Under the pieces are notes generated by a model, which had not been told where the DNA came from, did not search any database, and worked only from the letters and a program-made list of their open reading frames with translations. Of a DNA stretch of 64,000 nt, positions 24,570 through 32,878 are shown one piece after another. The stretch lies in assembly GCA_964607755.1 (NCBI GenBank), contig CAZSMC010000015.1:9585-73584 (forward strand), read 5' to 3'. A program made the translations under genes and the position numbers. Position 1 is the first letter of the stretch. Every line of letters begins with the position of its first letter. This stretch comes from CAZSMC01 sp964607755. GTDB taxonomy: Bacteria; Zhuqueibacterota; Zhuqueibacteria; Residuimicrobiales; Krinioviventaceae.

Positions 24570-27353
24570 TTATTTAATTTTCAACAACCTGACCGGACCA
24601 ATCAATCCACCCGGCATGAGTTCTTCGCGGTCACTGCGGGAAATCCACTGCTGAGCGATAACATTATCTTTTAACGATCGGCAGTAATTGAACAACGTAT
24701 TGGTTACTCTAATCCGCAGGTCGTTTGGTCCCTTTTCGAGTTGACCGGTTACAAGAAAGCGTTTTTGGCCCCACCATCGCACCCCAAGAGCAGTGCCGTT
24801 TAAAAAAGCTTCGGCAATGTCATGCACTTCTCCGAGATCCAGAACAGCGTTTTCGACATCTTCCACCACAAACCGGGTGGCGTATTCCGCTGTACCGGAA
24901 AAAGTTTTCAAGTTATTGTCATTAGCCCAGTTCTGGAGCGAAAGCATGGTTTTATCAAAAGTATCCCCGCGTACAGGCGAAAACGTGACCTTCCAGGGCC
25001 CCTGAATGCTAATAAAATTATCCTCATCCACTTCCGGTTGGGGAGTAGCTTTTTCCCGGGCACGCGGTTCAAAGACTAGTAATTTCGCCTCAAGAGGAAA
25101 GAGTTTCACATGTAACTGATGTGGAGTTGGCGTTTCCACCACACGACGTTCACCTGTTTCAGCATTCCATTCCCAGGCTGTTTTACCGGCAACAGGAAAT
25201 GTGGCCCGGAATTGAATCGATTTGTCTTTGTTCGAATTGCACATGAAAAAAAGATCGCGGTCTTTATGTTTGTGTCGGATAACAAATAACCGCTCATCCG
25301 TTTCATCAATCGAGACGGACGGAGAAATACCAAACTCTTGCATTGTTTTGGCAATCCAGTCAGTGAGGTTTTGACGCATTCGGTAGCGCTTAACCTTGAC
25401 TCGTTCTTGATGTTCCGCTATAATAGCCCTTATGGATTCTTTGACAACAAGATCATTTGTTTCATGATCAGCCAGGCCAGGCGACCGAAAAGGCTGCTCG
25501 TTGATGAATAGAATTTTGCCGCCATTCTCAGCAAAATTTAGCAGAGCCTGCGCTGTTAACGGGTGCAGTGATTTGACATCCGCACAAATGAGAATTTGAT
25601 AACTCATCGGTCCATAGTTGAGACGACCGTTTTCAAACGAGGCGTTTTGCAAAATGGTGGCATTGACATAATCCGTTACAAAGCCATTATGGCTCAGCGC
25701 CTGCCACAGTTCATGCAGGTAACCGGGCGTGGTAATCCATGGATTGCGGTCGAGGCCGTGTTCGCGCCACACATCCGGTGTGGGACCTAAAATCGCCACA
25801 TCGGCAACAGGCTGGGATTCCTGAAAAATCTGGCAAAGACGCGCACAATAATCCGACCAATACTTTATAAAAGGCCACCAGGGATTGTTCTCGTTAAAAT
25901 AAGTTCCGAACCGAATCCAACCGGGAAACTGTGCCTCCGGTGGTGAATAGTTGAAACCGTGCAAAACAAAACGGTTAATACCGCCGGCAAAATTCAAATC
26001 TGTGGCTTGTTTAATATATTCCAGCGTGGCTTCAAACACGCCTCTTGTGTTGGTCATGGCTTCGCAACTGATAACCGGTCTGCCGGTCAAGTGGCCGCCG
26101 GAAGAGGCGTACTTGTTCCATGTGGCATATCGTATGTCATCGATAGCTACGCGGTGCATCCAGCCCGAATTAAACAGCCATTGATCGCTCTCCGGAATGT
26201 CCGGCACCAGGTAGCCGTCCAATAGATCGGTGTAAATCCAGGGATAACCATAAGCCTGGTACCGGCTTGTGGTTCCGTTCAGGTGACACCAGTTGTGATA
26301 GGGCAGAATAAACCGTTCCATAAACAGCTCTGCCAGGGTTTTGCTGAAATCATAGCGCACACGTTTGATGGTTTCAGCCAGGTCATCCGAAAGCTCAGCT
26401 TTTGTGTTCAACACAAGTGAAATATAAGGCAGAATGTTGTAGCCCCGGCGTTTTCGAAAGATGACCAGAAGATTATCCGTCCAATTAGCGCCTTCCAGTT
26501 CGATACTGTCGCAGAACATCGAAGATAGACCTTTTCCCATGGAACCGCTAAAAACCGGATTCAGTGCATCGGACATTCTGTCAAGATATTTGCGCACCGC
26601 GTTATCGTCAAAATGATCCAGAACCGGTCCGGCTGCTCCCCTGGCACCATACATGACATCCCGGAATTTATTTCGCCAGGTCAGTATGTAAAGTTGCCAC
26701 TTTCCTTTGGGAACCTGGAATTCGACGTGATGAGATCTATCGACCTGCGATGTCAAATCGATTCGCTGATTGAAATTGTCAATTTTTTCCGGAAAGAGCA
26801 TCAATTGAAGCAGTTTATGATCTTCATCCGCAGGAAAATCCAGGTCGATGACTGCGGTTTGCGGCCCTTCAAATTGCTGAATTTCCAGCTCAATGCCCTG
26901 GATGGTTTCGTCATTGTTTAGAAAATGCCCGCCGAATGGCCAGCCTGTTCCGACAATCAAGTCAACGATCATATCGTGAGATTCGGCTTCTTCCACCGCA
27001 ACTTTTATCATGCGATTCCACTCTTTGCTGAGCCATTCCAGCGGTTTGCCGGAAAGATCTTTATAAAAATCCGGTAACGCAATCGGATTAATTTCCACAC
27101 CGCCAGCGCCGCTTTCTGCCATCAACTGAATTTCCCGCCGTATTTCCTCTTCTGTTACACGATTGTCATTCCACCACCAGCGGTAAAACGGCCGCGATTT
27201 TGCCTGCGGCGACATAAACGCATCGTAAAGCGGATCTCCGGTTTTAGGCCTGACCGGTTTCTTTTCCGGTTTTTCCCGGGAGCATGAAAATGCCAGCAGG
27301 CCTGCACCTGCTGGCAATGATTTTAGAAAAGAACGGCGATTGAACGCTGACAT
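24570..27353 (-). CDS. Tat-exported GH106-like alpha-L-rhamnosidase
   Basis: A 927-residue glycoside hydrolase. The N-terminus has a Tat motif (NRRSFLKSLPAGAGLLAFSC), with Cys24 in a possible lipobox. The catalytic part begins with PFYRWWWNDNRVTEEEIRREI, VEINPIALPDFY and DLIVGTGWPFGGHF, the characteristic pattern of GH106 rhamnosidases and their relatives. The C-terminal 150 residues (GPWKVTFSPVRG, LDLGEVHDIAEAFLNG) form a galactose-binding-like jelly roll. It should remove terminal rhamnose from pectin- or ulvan-type glycans in the periplasm or at the cell surface. GGGAG-like GGGAG lies 5 bases before the ATG. It is the last gene of a five-gene unit. Family is fairly sure; the exact linkage is not. 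Confidence 0.82.
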   Translation of the reverse strand: MSAFNRRSFLKSLPAGAGLLAFSCSREKPEKKPVRPKTGDPLYDAFMSPQAKSRPFYRWWWNDNRVTEEEIRREIQLMAESGAGGVEINPIALPDFYKDLSGKPLEWLSKEWNRMIKVAVEEAESHDMIVDLIVGTGWPFGGHFLNNDETIQGIELEIQQFEGPQTAVIDLDFPADEDHKLLQLMLFPEKIDNFNQRIDLTSQVDRSHHVEFQVPKGKWQLYILTWRNKFRDVMYGARGAAGPVLDHFDDNAVRKYLDRMSDALNPVFSGSMGKGLSSMFCDSIELEGANWTDNLLVIFRKRRGYNILPYISLVLNTKAELSDDLAETIKRVRYDFSKTLAELFMERFILPYHNWCHLNGTTSRYQAYGYPWIYTDLLDGYLVPDIPESDQWLFNSGWMHRVAIDDIRYATWNKYASSGGHLTGRPVISCEAMTNTRGVFEATLEYIKQATDLNFAGGINRFVLHGFNYSPPEAQFPGWIRFGTYFNENNPWWPFIKYWSDYCARLCQIFQESQPVADVAILGPTPDVWREHGLDRNPWITTPGYLHELWQALSHNGFVTDYVNATILQNASFENGRLNYGPMSYQILICADVKSLHPLTAQALLNFAENGGKILFINEQPFRSPGLADHETNDLVVKESIRAIIAEHQERVKVKRYRMRQNLTDWIAKTMQEFGISPSVSIDETDERLFVIRHKHKDRDLFFMCNSNKDKSIQFRATFPVAGKTAWEWNAETGERRVVETPTPHQLHVKLFPLEAKLLVFEPRAREKATPQPEVDEDNFISIQGPWKVTFSPVRGDTFDKTMLSLQNWANDNNLKTFSGTAEYATRFVVEDVENAVLDLGEVHDIAEAFLNGTALGVRWWGQKRFLVTGQLEKGPNDLRIRVTNTLFNYCRSLKDNVIAQQWISRSDREELMPGGLIGPVRLLKIK

Positions 27354-27392
27354 GACGTCTCCCTAAAATTTTGTAAAAAGGATAAATTCACA

Positions 27393-29984
27393 TTAGAACC
27401 TTACGTCCAGTGTTTTGGCATTTTTCTTTTTCACAGATTTAACATTTTCAAATTCTTGCCAGGTCTCTGTGTCCGGTTCTCCGACGACAACCTTGTAAGA
27501 ACCGTGGTGAAAAGCTTTTGCTGTGAACGAATCACCTTTTATGCGCAGCGTGTAAATCGTATCATTGGTTCTTTCATCAATAACCCGAACGACTGGATCT
27601 TTCATTCCTTTTACGTTGATTGTTGGCAGCCAGGCTTGTGCCGCGCGTCCATAGTTGTCCTGCTGATCCACAGTGACCGGCCAGCCGGGATAGGCTACCG
27701 CGTCCGGTTGTGCCGGATCGGCAAACCGCGACCAGTTAGCAAAGGTGATTTGACGGGTTTCCCGGTTGAACGTGATGATGCCATAACCGGTGGCCCGGTC
27801 ATAAAGCTGGGACGGCTTTTTACCTGTCTTTTCAGGATTGGCTACTGCTAAAACACGAATGTGATTGCCAAAACCATCCAGATAATTGCCGGTATATTTG
27901 GGCTGCCCCGGAATAGGGTTCAGGCCTTCGTGAGGTGGATACCAGCGCCGCGGCCACACGTTAGAAACAGAGGGCACGCAGATGGCATAGCCGGCATCGT
28001 TCCAGGTATCGACACCGTACTTGATGGAAGAGCCCAGATGCTGATCTCCGGCAATATGAAACGCAAACGCTTTGCGCATTTTACGCAACGCCTGGTTACG
28101 GCCGGTTTGCGGCCAGCCATTCGAGTCGAGGTCTGTAACGATTTTATCACCTTCAATATAAGTGCCTGCGGGAACGATGTCCAGCTTTGGAACGACTTTA
28201 TCGGATTTAGCTGTCATAGGCAGTGTAGCGACGTTGGCAAAAATGGTTTGCGACAGCACTACTTTCATCCACGTTTTATGGCTCCAGTCCGCAGCCCAGG
28301 TTTCGAGAAAATTGAGCTGACGCTCGCCGAGTAATTTCGCTTCCGGGACATCAGCGTCATGAACCACATCAAAATCAGAGTTCTGCGGCCAGCCATTCCA
28401 AATGTCCGCTTCCGGCAGCAGCGGTTTTGGTGCCGATTTGAATTTACGGTCTTCAATAATCGCAAAACTGACTCCGGCATAATTTAAATCGGTGTAATAC
28501 ACCCCGATGCCTTGTTTGACGGGTTCCGGATCAAAAGGATCCGGCAGGTGGCTGGTTTGTGTTCGCTCTACCATACGGACAAAAACCGGCGGCTGCTTGT
28601 AACCACCGGTATCCTGGCGATCGTGATGCGTGCCTTCCGTGCCGGCGGCTTTGCCGCTACAGCCCCACAGGTTGCCGTGGAAAACATCGTGATCATCCGG
28701 GATGGCAACGGATGGAATGCTGTTTGTCATGTCGCGATAGGTCCAGCCGAAAATATACCACTTGCGCAAGTAATCAAGAATCGACGTGTTAACCGGCGGC
28801 GCATACTGCACACCATAGCCGCCCACGCCTTCGTAAATCTGATCTCCGGAGAAAAAGAGCAGGTCCGGTTTGTGCGCCTTGACGTGGTTGGTAATGTCCT
28901 TGTTCGGAAAACCAAGATCGTTGTTGCCGGTAAAAGCCGCGACTTTGATACTTTCCTTGTCCCAGGGTTCTTTCTGAATAGTGCCGTAAAAATAATCGGT
29001 TGCCAGAGAATCACCTTCAGCGAAATAGCGGTGTTTTATTCGAAAAGGATGCGACCGGCTGACATCCCAATCAGACACGCGAAAAGTTGCTGTTCGCGAA
29101 ACAGGATCGATTGACGTTTCATCTACGGTTTGCCATTCTCCGTTTTGGTCTTTGATCTCAAGTGCAACGCCCCATTCGTCGTCCTTGCCGATAGGAGCTA
29201 TTTGTGCTGTCAATTTCAGAGTACCGCGACTGAGTGTATACATCGAAAACATGATCGGTCCGTAGGTGCGGTCGGTATGTTTTTTAATTTTTGCACCAGA
29301 GATTTGCCAGTTATCAAACCACACTGACGGCTGGTCATTTTTTTCAGCTTTGTTAAACGAACTAACCAGAGCAAGACTGCCATAGAGTGTTGATGCCGGG
29401 ATATCGGTTTTTTCAATCGTTGCCAGTTCTTCGCCGTTGGCCAGCCGGGTGAGAGAGAGCTTGAGATGGTAAAATTGACTGTCTGGCTCGGCATGCACGA
29501 CAAGCTGCACACCTTCGGGCAGATAAGGTGCCACGCCAGCACCGTTTTTGTTTTCCTTCACCGGTACCTCGCCAATGAACAGCGTGCCCGAAGTAGTGAG
29601 ACCGATATCAAGTCCTTTGCCATATATCGCGTCATCGCGGTAATCGTTAAACTCGCCACGGGAAGCCACCCGGAATCCGAACCAGTTGTGGTCTTTGCGC
29701 GGTGCGCCCGGATTCAGCAAACCACAATCGACCTTTACCGTGAAATCACCAGTCGATCGGATTAATCGATGACTCAACACATTGACATTGCGATTCCAGT
29801 CAGACACCACGCATTCCAGACGGCCATCGTTCACCTGCCAGTCCTGAAGGCGATTAGCCCATAGCTCAGGGGCTAACCAAATCCGCTGTGTGTGCGGCCA
29901 GGTTTTTGTGTACGTGTCAGCGCACAGAGAAACTATAAAGATCATAATAAAAAATGTGACATAAAAAAAGTTGCGTTTAAACAT
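27393..29984 (-). CDS. PhoD-like alkaline phosphatase family protein
   Basis: A large (863 residues) secreted metallophosphatase. The signal peptide (VTFFIMIFIVSLCADT) is followed by about 200 residues of lectin-like beta structure (about 50-230: GRLECVVSDWNRNVNVLSHR; NWFGFRVASRGEFNDYRDD). The PhoD-type catalytic domain has AAFTGNNDLGFPN, DLLFFSGDQIYEG, SVAIPDDHDVFHGNLWG, FAIIEDRKFKS, and FHIAGDQHLGSSIKYG. PhoD enzymes are Ca/Fe-dependent phosphodiesterases or monoesterases. Placed between a rhamnosidase and a sugar-transport gene, it may act on a phosphorylated or otherwise substituted glycan; the lectin-like N-terminus supports a carbohydrate role. GGGAGG precedes the ATG. Confidence 0.83.
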   Translation of the reverse strand: MFKRNFFYVTFFIMIFIVSLCADTYTKTWPHTQRIWLAPELWANRLQDWQVNDGRLECVVSDWNRNVNVLSHRLIRSTGDFTVKVDCGLLNPGAPRKDHNWFGFRVASRGEFNDYRDDAIYGKGLDIGLTTSGTLFIGEVPVKENKNGAGVAPYLPEGVQLVVHAEPDSQFYHLKLSLTRLANGEELATIEKTDIPASTLYGSLALVSSFNKAEKNDQPSVWFDNWQISGAKIKKHTDRTYGPIMFSMYTLSRGTLKLTAQIAPIGKDDEWGVALEIKDQNGEWQTVDETSIDPVSRTATFRVSDWDVSRSHPFRIKHRYFAEGDSLATDYFYGTIQKEPWDKESIKVAAFTGNNDLGFPNKDITNHVKAHKPDLLFFSGDQIYEGVGGYGVQYAPPVNTSILDYLRKWYIFGWTYRDMTNSIPSVAIPDDHDVFHGNLWGCSGKAAGTEGTHHDRQDTGGYKQPPVFVRMVERTQTSHLPDPFDPEPVKQGIGVYYTDLNYAGVSFAIIEDRKFKSAPKPLLPEADIWNGWPQNSDFDVVHDADVPEAKLLGERQLNFLETWAADWSHKTWMKVVLSQTIFANVATLPMTAKSDKVVPKLDIVPAGTYIEGDKIVTDLDSNGWPQTGRNQALRKMRKAFAFHIAGDQHLGSSIKYGVDTWNDAGYAICVPSVSNVWPRRWYPPHEGLNPIPGQPKYTGNYLDGFGNHIRVLAVANPEKTGKKPSQLYDRATGYGIITFNRETRQITFANWSRFADPAQPDAVAYPGWPVTVDQQDNYGRAAQAWLPTINVKGMKDPVVRVIDERTNDTIYTLRIKGDSFTAKAFHHGSYKVVVGEPDTETWQEFENVKSVKKKNAKTLDVRF

Positions 29985-29997
29985 GGTTCCTCCCGGA

Positions 29998-30561
29998 TCA
30001 ATTGTTCAAGGAATAGGATTTTAAAAATAGCGAGATCCAAGCCCCGGTAATGCGGACGATCCCAACATCCGGTGCCAGGGTATAAACAATTTCATCATCC
30101 ACAGATTCGGGGATGTCAAAAAGAAACTGGATGCAATTTTCATATTTTAAAGAATCAAGTTCAGCAGTGACGTTTGTACTTACGGTTACCGTGTAATCCC
30201 TGTTGGAGCTGCCAGGTGGTGAATACGGATATGTTGCATCATCTTTTTTCGTTACATCGAACCATAACGTTTCCTGGCCGTTTTTGTATTTCCATATTCG
30301 TCCCAGGTCATCTTTTCGAATCAGATCAGCGCTCTGTTGGTCTGGGCCATACGAGTAATAGCGTTTGTTGTTATGTGACTGTGTAGCCCAAATCCGGTGC
30401 ATCGTTTCTGTGTCTGTATTTGGATTTACAAATGTCCATGTGTTGTTGACATCCATAGGAAAGTAATTTTTTATATCAGAGGGCTCAGTGCTGTTTTTAT
30501 CGCAGCCCGAAAAGAGAAAAAGGCCTGCGAAAACCAGGAGAGATAATGTAATGCGATACAT
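29998..30561 (-). CDS. lipoprotein of unknown function, paralogue of 32026-32592
   Basis: A 187-residue lipoprotein with lipobox LFSGC (Cys20). It opens with DKNSTEPSDIKNYFPMDVNNTW and ends in a beta-rich domain (YTLAPDVGIVRITGAW). The other lipoprotein, on the far side of the MFS gene, shares the order CDKN-x-PSD-x-NYFP-x-x-VN-x-TW, then R-x-DD-GRIW and FAP/LAPDVGIV. The two clearly descend from a duplication. The fold resembles short FCB lipoproteins with an NYFP...TW start, but I cannot name a function. It lies 13 bases before the PhoD gene and 16 after the MFS gene. AAAGGA precedes the ATG. Confidence 0.8.
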   Translation of the reverse strand: MYRITLSLLVFAGLFLFSGCDKNSTEPSDIKNYFPMDVNNTWTFVNPNTDTETMHRIWATQSHNNKRYYSYGPDQQSADLIRKDDLGRIWKYKNGQETLWFDVTKKDDATYPYSPPGSSNRDYTVTVSTNVTAELDSLKYENCIQFLFDIPESVDDEIVYTLAPDVGIVRITGAWISLFLKSYSLNN

Positions 30562-30577
30562 AATTCGGTCCTTTCAA

Positions 30578-31957
30578 TTATATGGATTCATTATCTTTAG
30601 CGAGCCAGAAATGCTCGATTTCTTCCAATGACTTGCCTTTGGTTTCCGGGACAAGTGTTTTCACTACAACAAAAAGAACGATGCAAAACAAAGCGTATAA
30701 CCAAAAGTTAAAGGCGTGATGAAATGTTTTCAGCAGCCACGGATTTTCGTCCATCATGGGAAAAGTTTGTGAAACAACGTAATTTGACGCCCACAGCAAA
30801 ATAGTACAAATTGACATGGCACGCCCACGGATGCGGGTCGGAAAGATTTCTGACAGAATAACCCAGGTTACTGGTCCAACTGACAGGGCAAAGCTTGCAA
30901 TATAGCCCAAAATAAAAATGAGCACCCAAATATCTGCTTGCTGAAAATACGCCGCCAGTCCGAGCGCTGTCAGACAAATGAACATGCCGGATGCTCCGAT
31001 GAGCATTAAAGGTTTGCGCCCTATTTTGTCGACATTTTTTATGGCAACAATCGTAAATCCCAGATTGAAAACGCCGATAATTACCGTTTGCAGCAGAGCG
31101 GTGTTTGTGCCGCTGCCCAGTTTTTTAAAGATTTCTGGCGCATAATACAAAAACACATTGATGCCGGTCACTTGCTGCAAAATCGCCAGCGCCATGCCGA
31201 CAAAAAGCAGCGTCCGCAAACCTGGTTTGAACAGTTCGCCGAGCGAGCCTCGTTCTTCATCCAGCGTTTTCTGGATGTCCTGCATTTCCTTGCCGGCCTT
31301 GATGCGGCCGCAGATCTTTGTCAGTATATCGCGCCCCTTTTGAATCTGTCCCTGTTTGATCAGCCAGCGCGGACTTTCCGGAACGAGGAACAGCAAACTA
31401 AAAAACAACACCGCAGGTATCGCTTCTGACGCGAACATCCACCGCCAGCCAACAGCGATGTTCCATGAGTCCTCACCCGAATTGGCTATAAAATAATTCA
31501 CAAAATAGACCACAAGCATGCCAGTGACAATAGCGAACTGGTTCCAGGATACCAGACGTCCGCGAAGGTGAGGTGGCGAGATTTCAGCGATAAATAGCGG
31601 CGATAACATAGACGCAGTGCCCACGCCAAACCCGCCGATCATGCGAAAAATGACAAATTGTTCAAGCGTTTGTGGCAGGGCGGAGCCGATGGCAGAGACG
31701 GCGAACAAATTCGCTGCTAAAATGAGCACTTTTTTACGACCGAAAAAATCAGCTAATACTCCGGCAAATGCAACGCCGCCGACGCATCCCAAAAGTGCGC
31801 TCGATGCCGCCCACCCCATATTGGCAGCGCTGAGTCCGAAATGAATCCTCAGAAAACCGATTCCGCCTGAAATGACGGCTGTATCGTAGCCAAATAAAAG
31901 CCCGCCCAATGCTGCCACAAAAGCAGCGAAAAACACGTATCGTTTGCTATAGTCCAC
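30578..31957 (-). CDS. sugar porter family MFS transporter
   Basis: A 459-residue, 12-helix permease of the sugar porter family. Hallmarks are FGYDTAVISGGI in helix 1, ADFFGRKKVLI (the D-R-GRR loop), VPESPRWLIKQGQ after helix 6, QQVTGINVFLYYAPEIF in helix 7, DKIGRKPLMLIG, and PETKGKSLEEIEHFW at the end. QQxTGxN is typical of proton-coupled xylose, arabinose or hexose importers such as XylE. Next to the rhamnosidase it may import released monosaccharide. It is flanked by two homologous lipoprotein genes. Confidence 0.93.
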   Translation of the reverse strand: MDYSKRYVFFAAFVAALGGLLFGYDTAVISGGIGFLRIHFGLSAANMGWAASSALLGCVGGVAFAGVLADFFGRKKVLILAANLFAVSAIGSALPQTLEQFVIFRMIGGFGVGTASMLSPLFIAEISPPHLRGRLVSWNQFAIVTGMLVVYFVNYFIANSGEDSWNIAVGWRWMFASEAIPAVLFFSLLFLVPESPRWLIKQGQIQKGRDILTKICGRIKAGKEMQDIQKTLDEERGSLGELFKPGLRTLLFVGMALAILQQVTGINVFLYYAPEIFKKLGSGTNTALLQTVIIGVFNLGFTIVAIKNVDKIGRKPLMLIGASGMFICLTALGLAAYFQQADIWVLIFILGYIASFALSVGPVTWVILSEIFPTRIRGRAMSICTILLWASNYVVSQTFPMMDENPWLLKTFHHAFNFWLYALFCIVLFVVVKTLVPETKGKSLEEIEHFWLAKDNESI

Positions 31958-32025
31958 CTGGATTATCCCTTTTGAGTGTTTGTTTCAAACCAGAAAAACG
32001 CGCGGAAACCGGTAAATCGTGTTAA

Positions 32026-32592
32026 TTATCCTCCTTGCTCTTTCTCTGGAATCAGCCGCCAGCGCCCGATGTATGAGTTGCCGTACATAACAATTCCAAC
32101 ATTTGGGGCAAAAACGTACCAATAAGCGTCCTCATCGCGATGTTTGTTTTCAAAATAAAATGAGATACAATCATCAAAAGACCGGGTAATGATATCGACG
32201 TAAACATTTTTTGCGACTGTCACCTGATAAGCCGCCTCTGTGGAATCACCGGTAGGAGTATAGAGATATTTCTTGTTATCATTTTTGGTGAAATCCAGAT
32301 AGACTTGATCACGCTCCGAATCATACGTCCATATTCGACCTTTGTCATCCTGGCGGAGGAGGGTAGCGGTTCTTTCGATTTCCCCAAATGCATAATAGGT
32401 GTGTCCTTTGAGGCTGCTCTTGTCCCAGATTCTAAATACAAGAATTGAAAGCCCTTTCTCGTGCTCCAGCGTCCATGTTTTGTTGACTGTGAGTGGAAAA
32501 TAATTGCTGTAATCAGAAGGCCCGGCAGGATTTTTATCGCAGGAACTGAAAAGAATAATGATAATAAACAAAGTTAGAACATATTTTATCAT
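32026..32592 (-). CDS. lipoprotein of unknown function, paralogue of 29998-30561
   Basis: I place the start at the ATG at 32592 (MIKYVLTLFIIIILFSSC), which has GGAG seven bases upstream and gives a clean lipoprotein signal with Cys18; a longer open frame upstream overlaps the hicB relic and is not needed. The mature protein (about 170 residues) begins DKNPAGPSDYSNYFPLTVNKTW, like its partner across the MFS gene, and has the same RQDDKGRIW and FAPNVGIVMYG landmarks. It is probably anchored in the outer membrane. The role is unknown; the pairing with a sugar permease and hydrolases suggests substrate capture or assembly of the degradation machinery. Confidence 0.75.
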   Translation of the reverse strand: MIKYVLTLFIIIILFSSCDKNPAGPSDYSNYFPLTVNKTWTLEHEKGLSILVFRIWDKSSLKGHTYYAFGEIERTATLLRQDDKGRIWTYDSERDQVYLDFTKNDNKKYLYTPTGDSTEAAYQVTVAKNVYVDIITRSFDDCISFYFENKHRDEDAYWYVFAPNVGIVMYGNSYIGRWRLIPEKEQGG

Positions 32593-32620
32593 AGTAACTC
32601 CAACATGCATGGATAAAATA

Positions 32621-32797
32621 TCATATTGATAAATAATCATCAACGGCTTCATGAAAGGCTTTTTTTAATTCTTGTACAGTATTTCCTTCAAATGTCACAA
32701 GATCATTTATACCCTCAATTTTGCCATAAAAAGTCTCATCATCAGAATCAAAGTGAACAGAACCTATAAATTCTTTATACTTAAGTAGGTCTTTCAT
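32621..32797 (-). CDS. hicB: truncated HicB-family antitoxin
   Basis: This 58-residue frame reads MKDLLKYKEFIGSVHFDSDD, then FYGKIEGINDLVTFEG and ELKKAFHEAVDDYLSI. That is the N-terminal partial RNase H-like fold of HicB antitoxins. Full-length relatives run on to about 110 residues and carry a C-terminal ribbon-helix-helix or HTH after VDDYL; here a stop codon comes three residues later, so the DNA-binding part is missing. The start codon overlaps the stop of the hicA remnant (TAATG). It is probably a relic, though short HicB proteins without a DNA-binding domain exist. Confidence 0.75.
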   Translation of the reverse strand: MKDLLKYKEFIGSVHFDSDDETFYGKIEGINDLVTFEGNTVQELKKAFHEAVDDYLSI

Positions 32798-32875
32798 TAT
32801 ATATATCCTTGTGATTTGAGCTCTTGCCAGATTAATTTAATTTTTGAATAATGGAGAATTATCAGGTTCATGCAT
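32797..32875 (-). pseudogene. hicA: hicA toxin remnant (C-terminal end, frame-disrupted)
   Basis: Just upstream of hicB, two frames carry pieces that together look like a HicA C-terminus: MHEPDNSPLFKN ending at a stop, and in another frame KIKLIWQELKSQGYI ending in TAA that overlaps the hicB ATG. In intact HicA proteins the His-x-Pro region is followed by KxYQIKxIIxxL and a short tail, so a few bases seem lost between the pieces. Everything before the His is gone: the preceding URO-D-family gene ends at 32879, so the toxin lost its N-terminal double-stranded-RNA-binding-like fold and should be inactive. Confidence 0.5.
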
Positions 32876-32878
32876 TAT

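Noticed and set aside
28512..29114. 200-codon plus-strand frame opposite the PhoD-like gene
   Set aside because: Long antisense frames arise from codon bias in the real gene; the translation shows no domain and no ribosome site.
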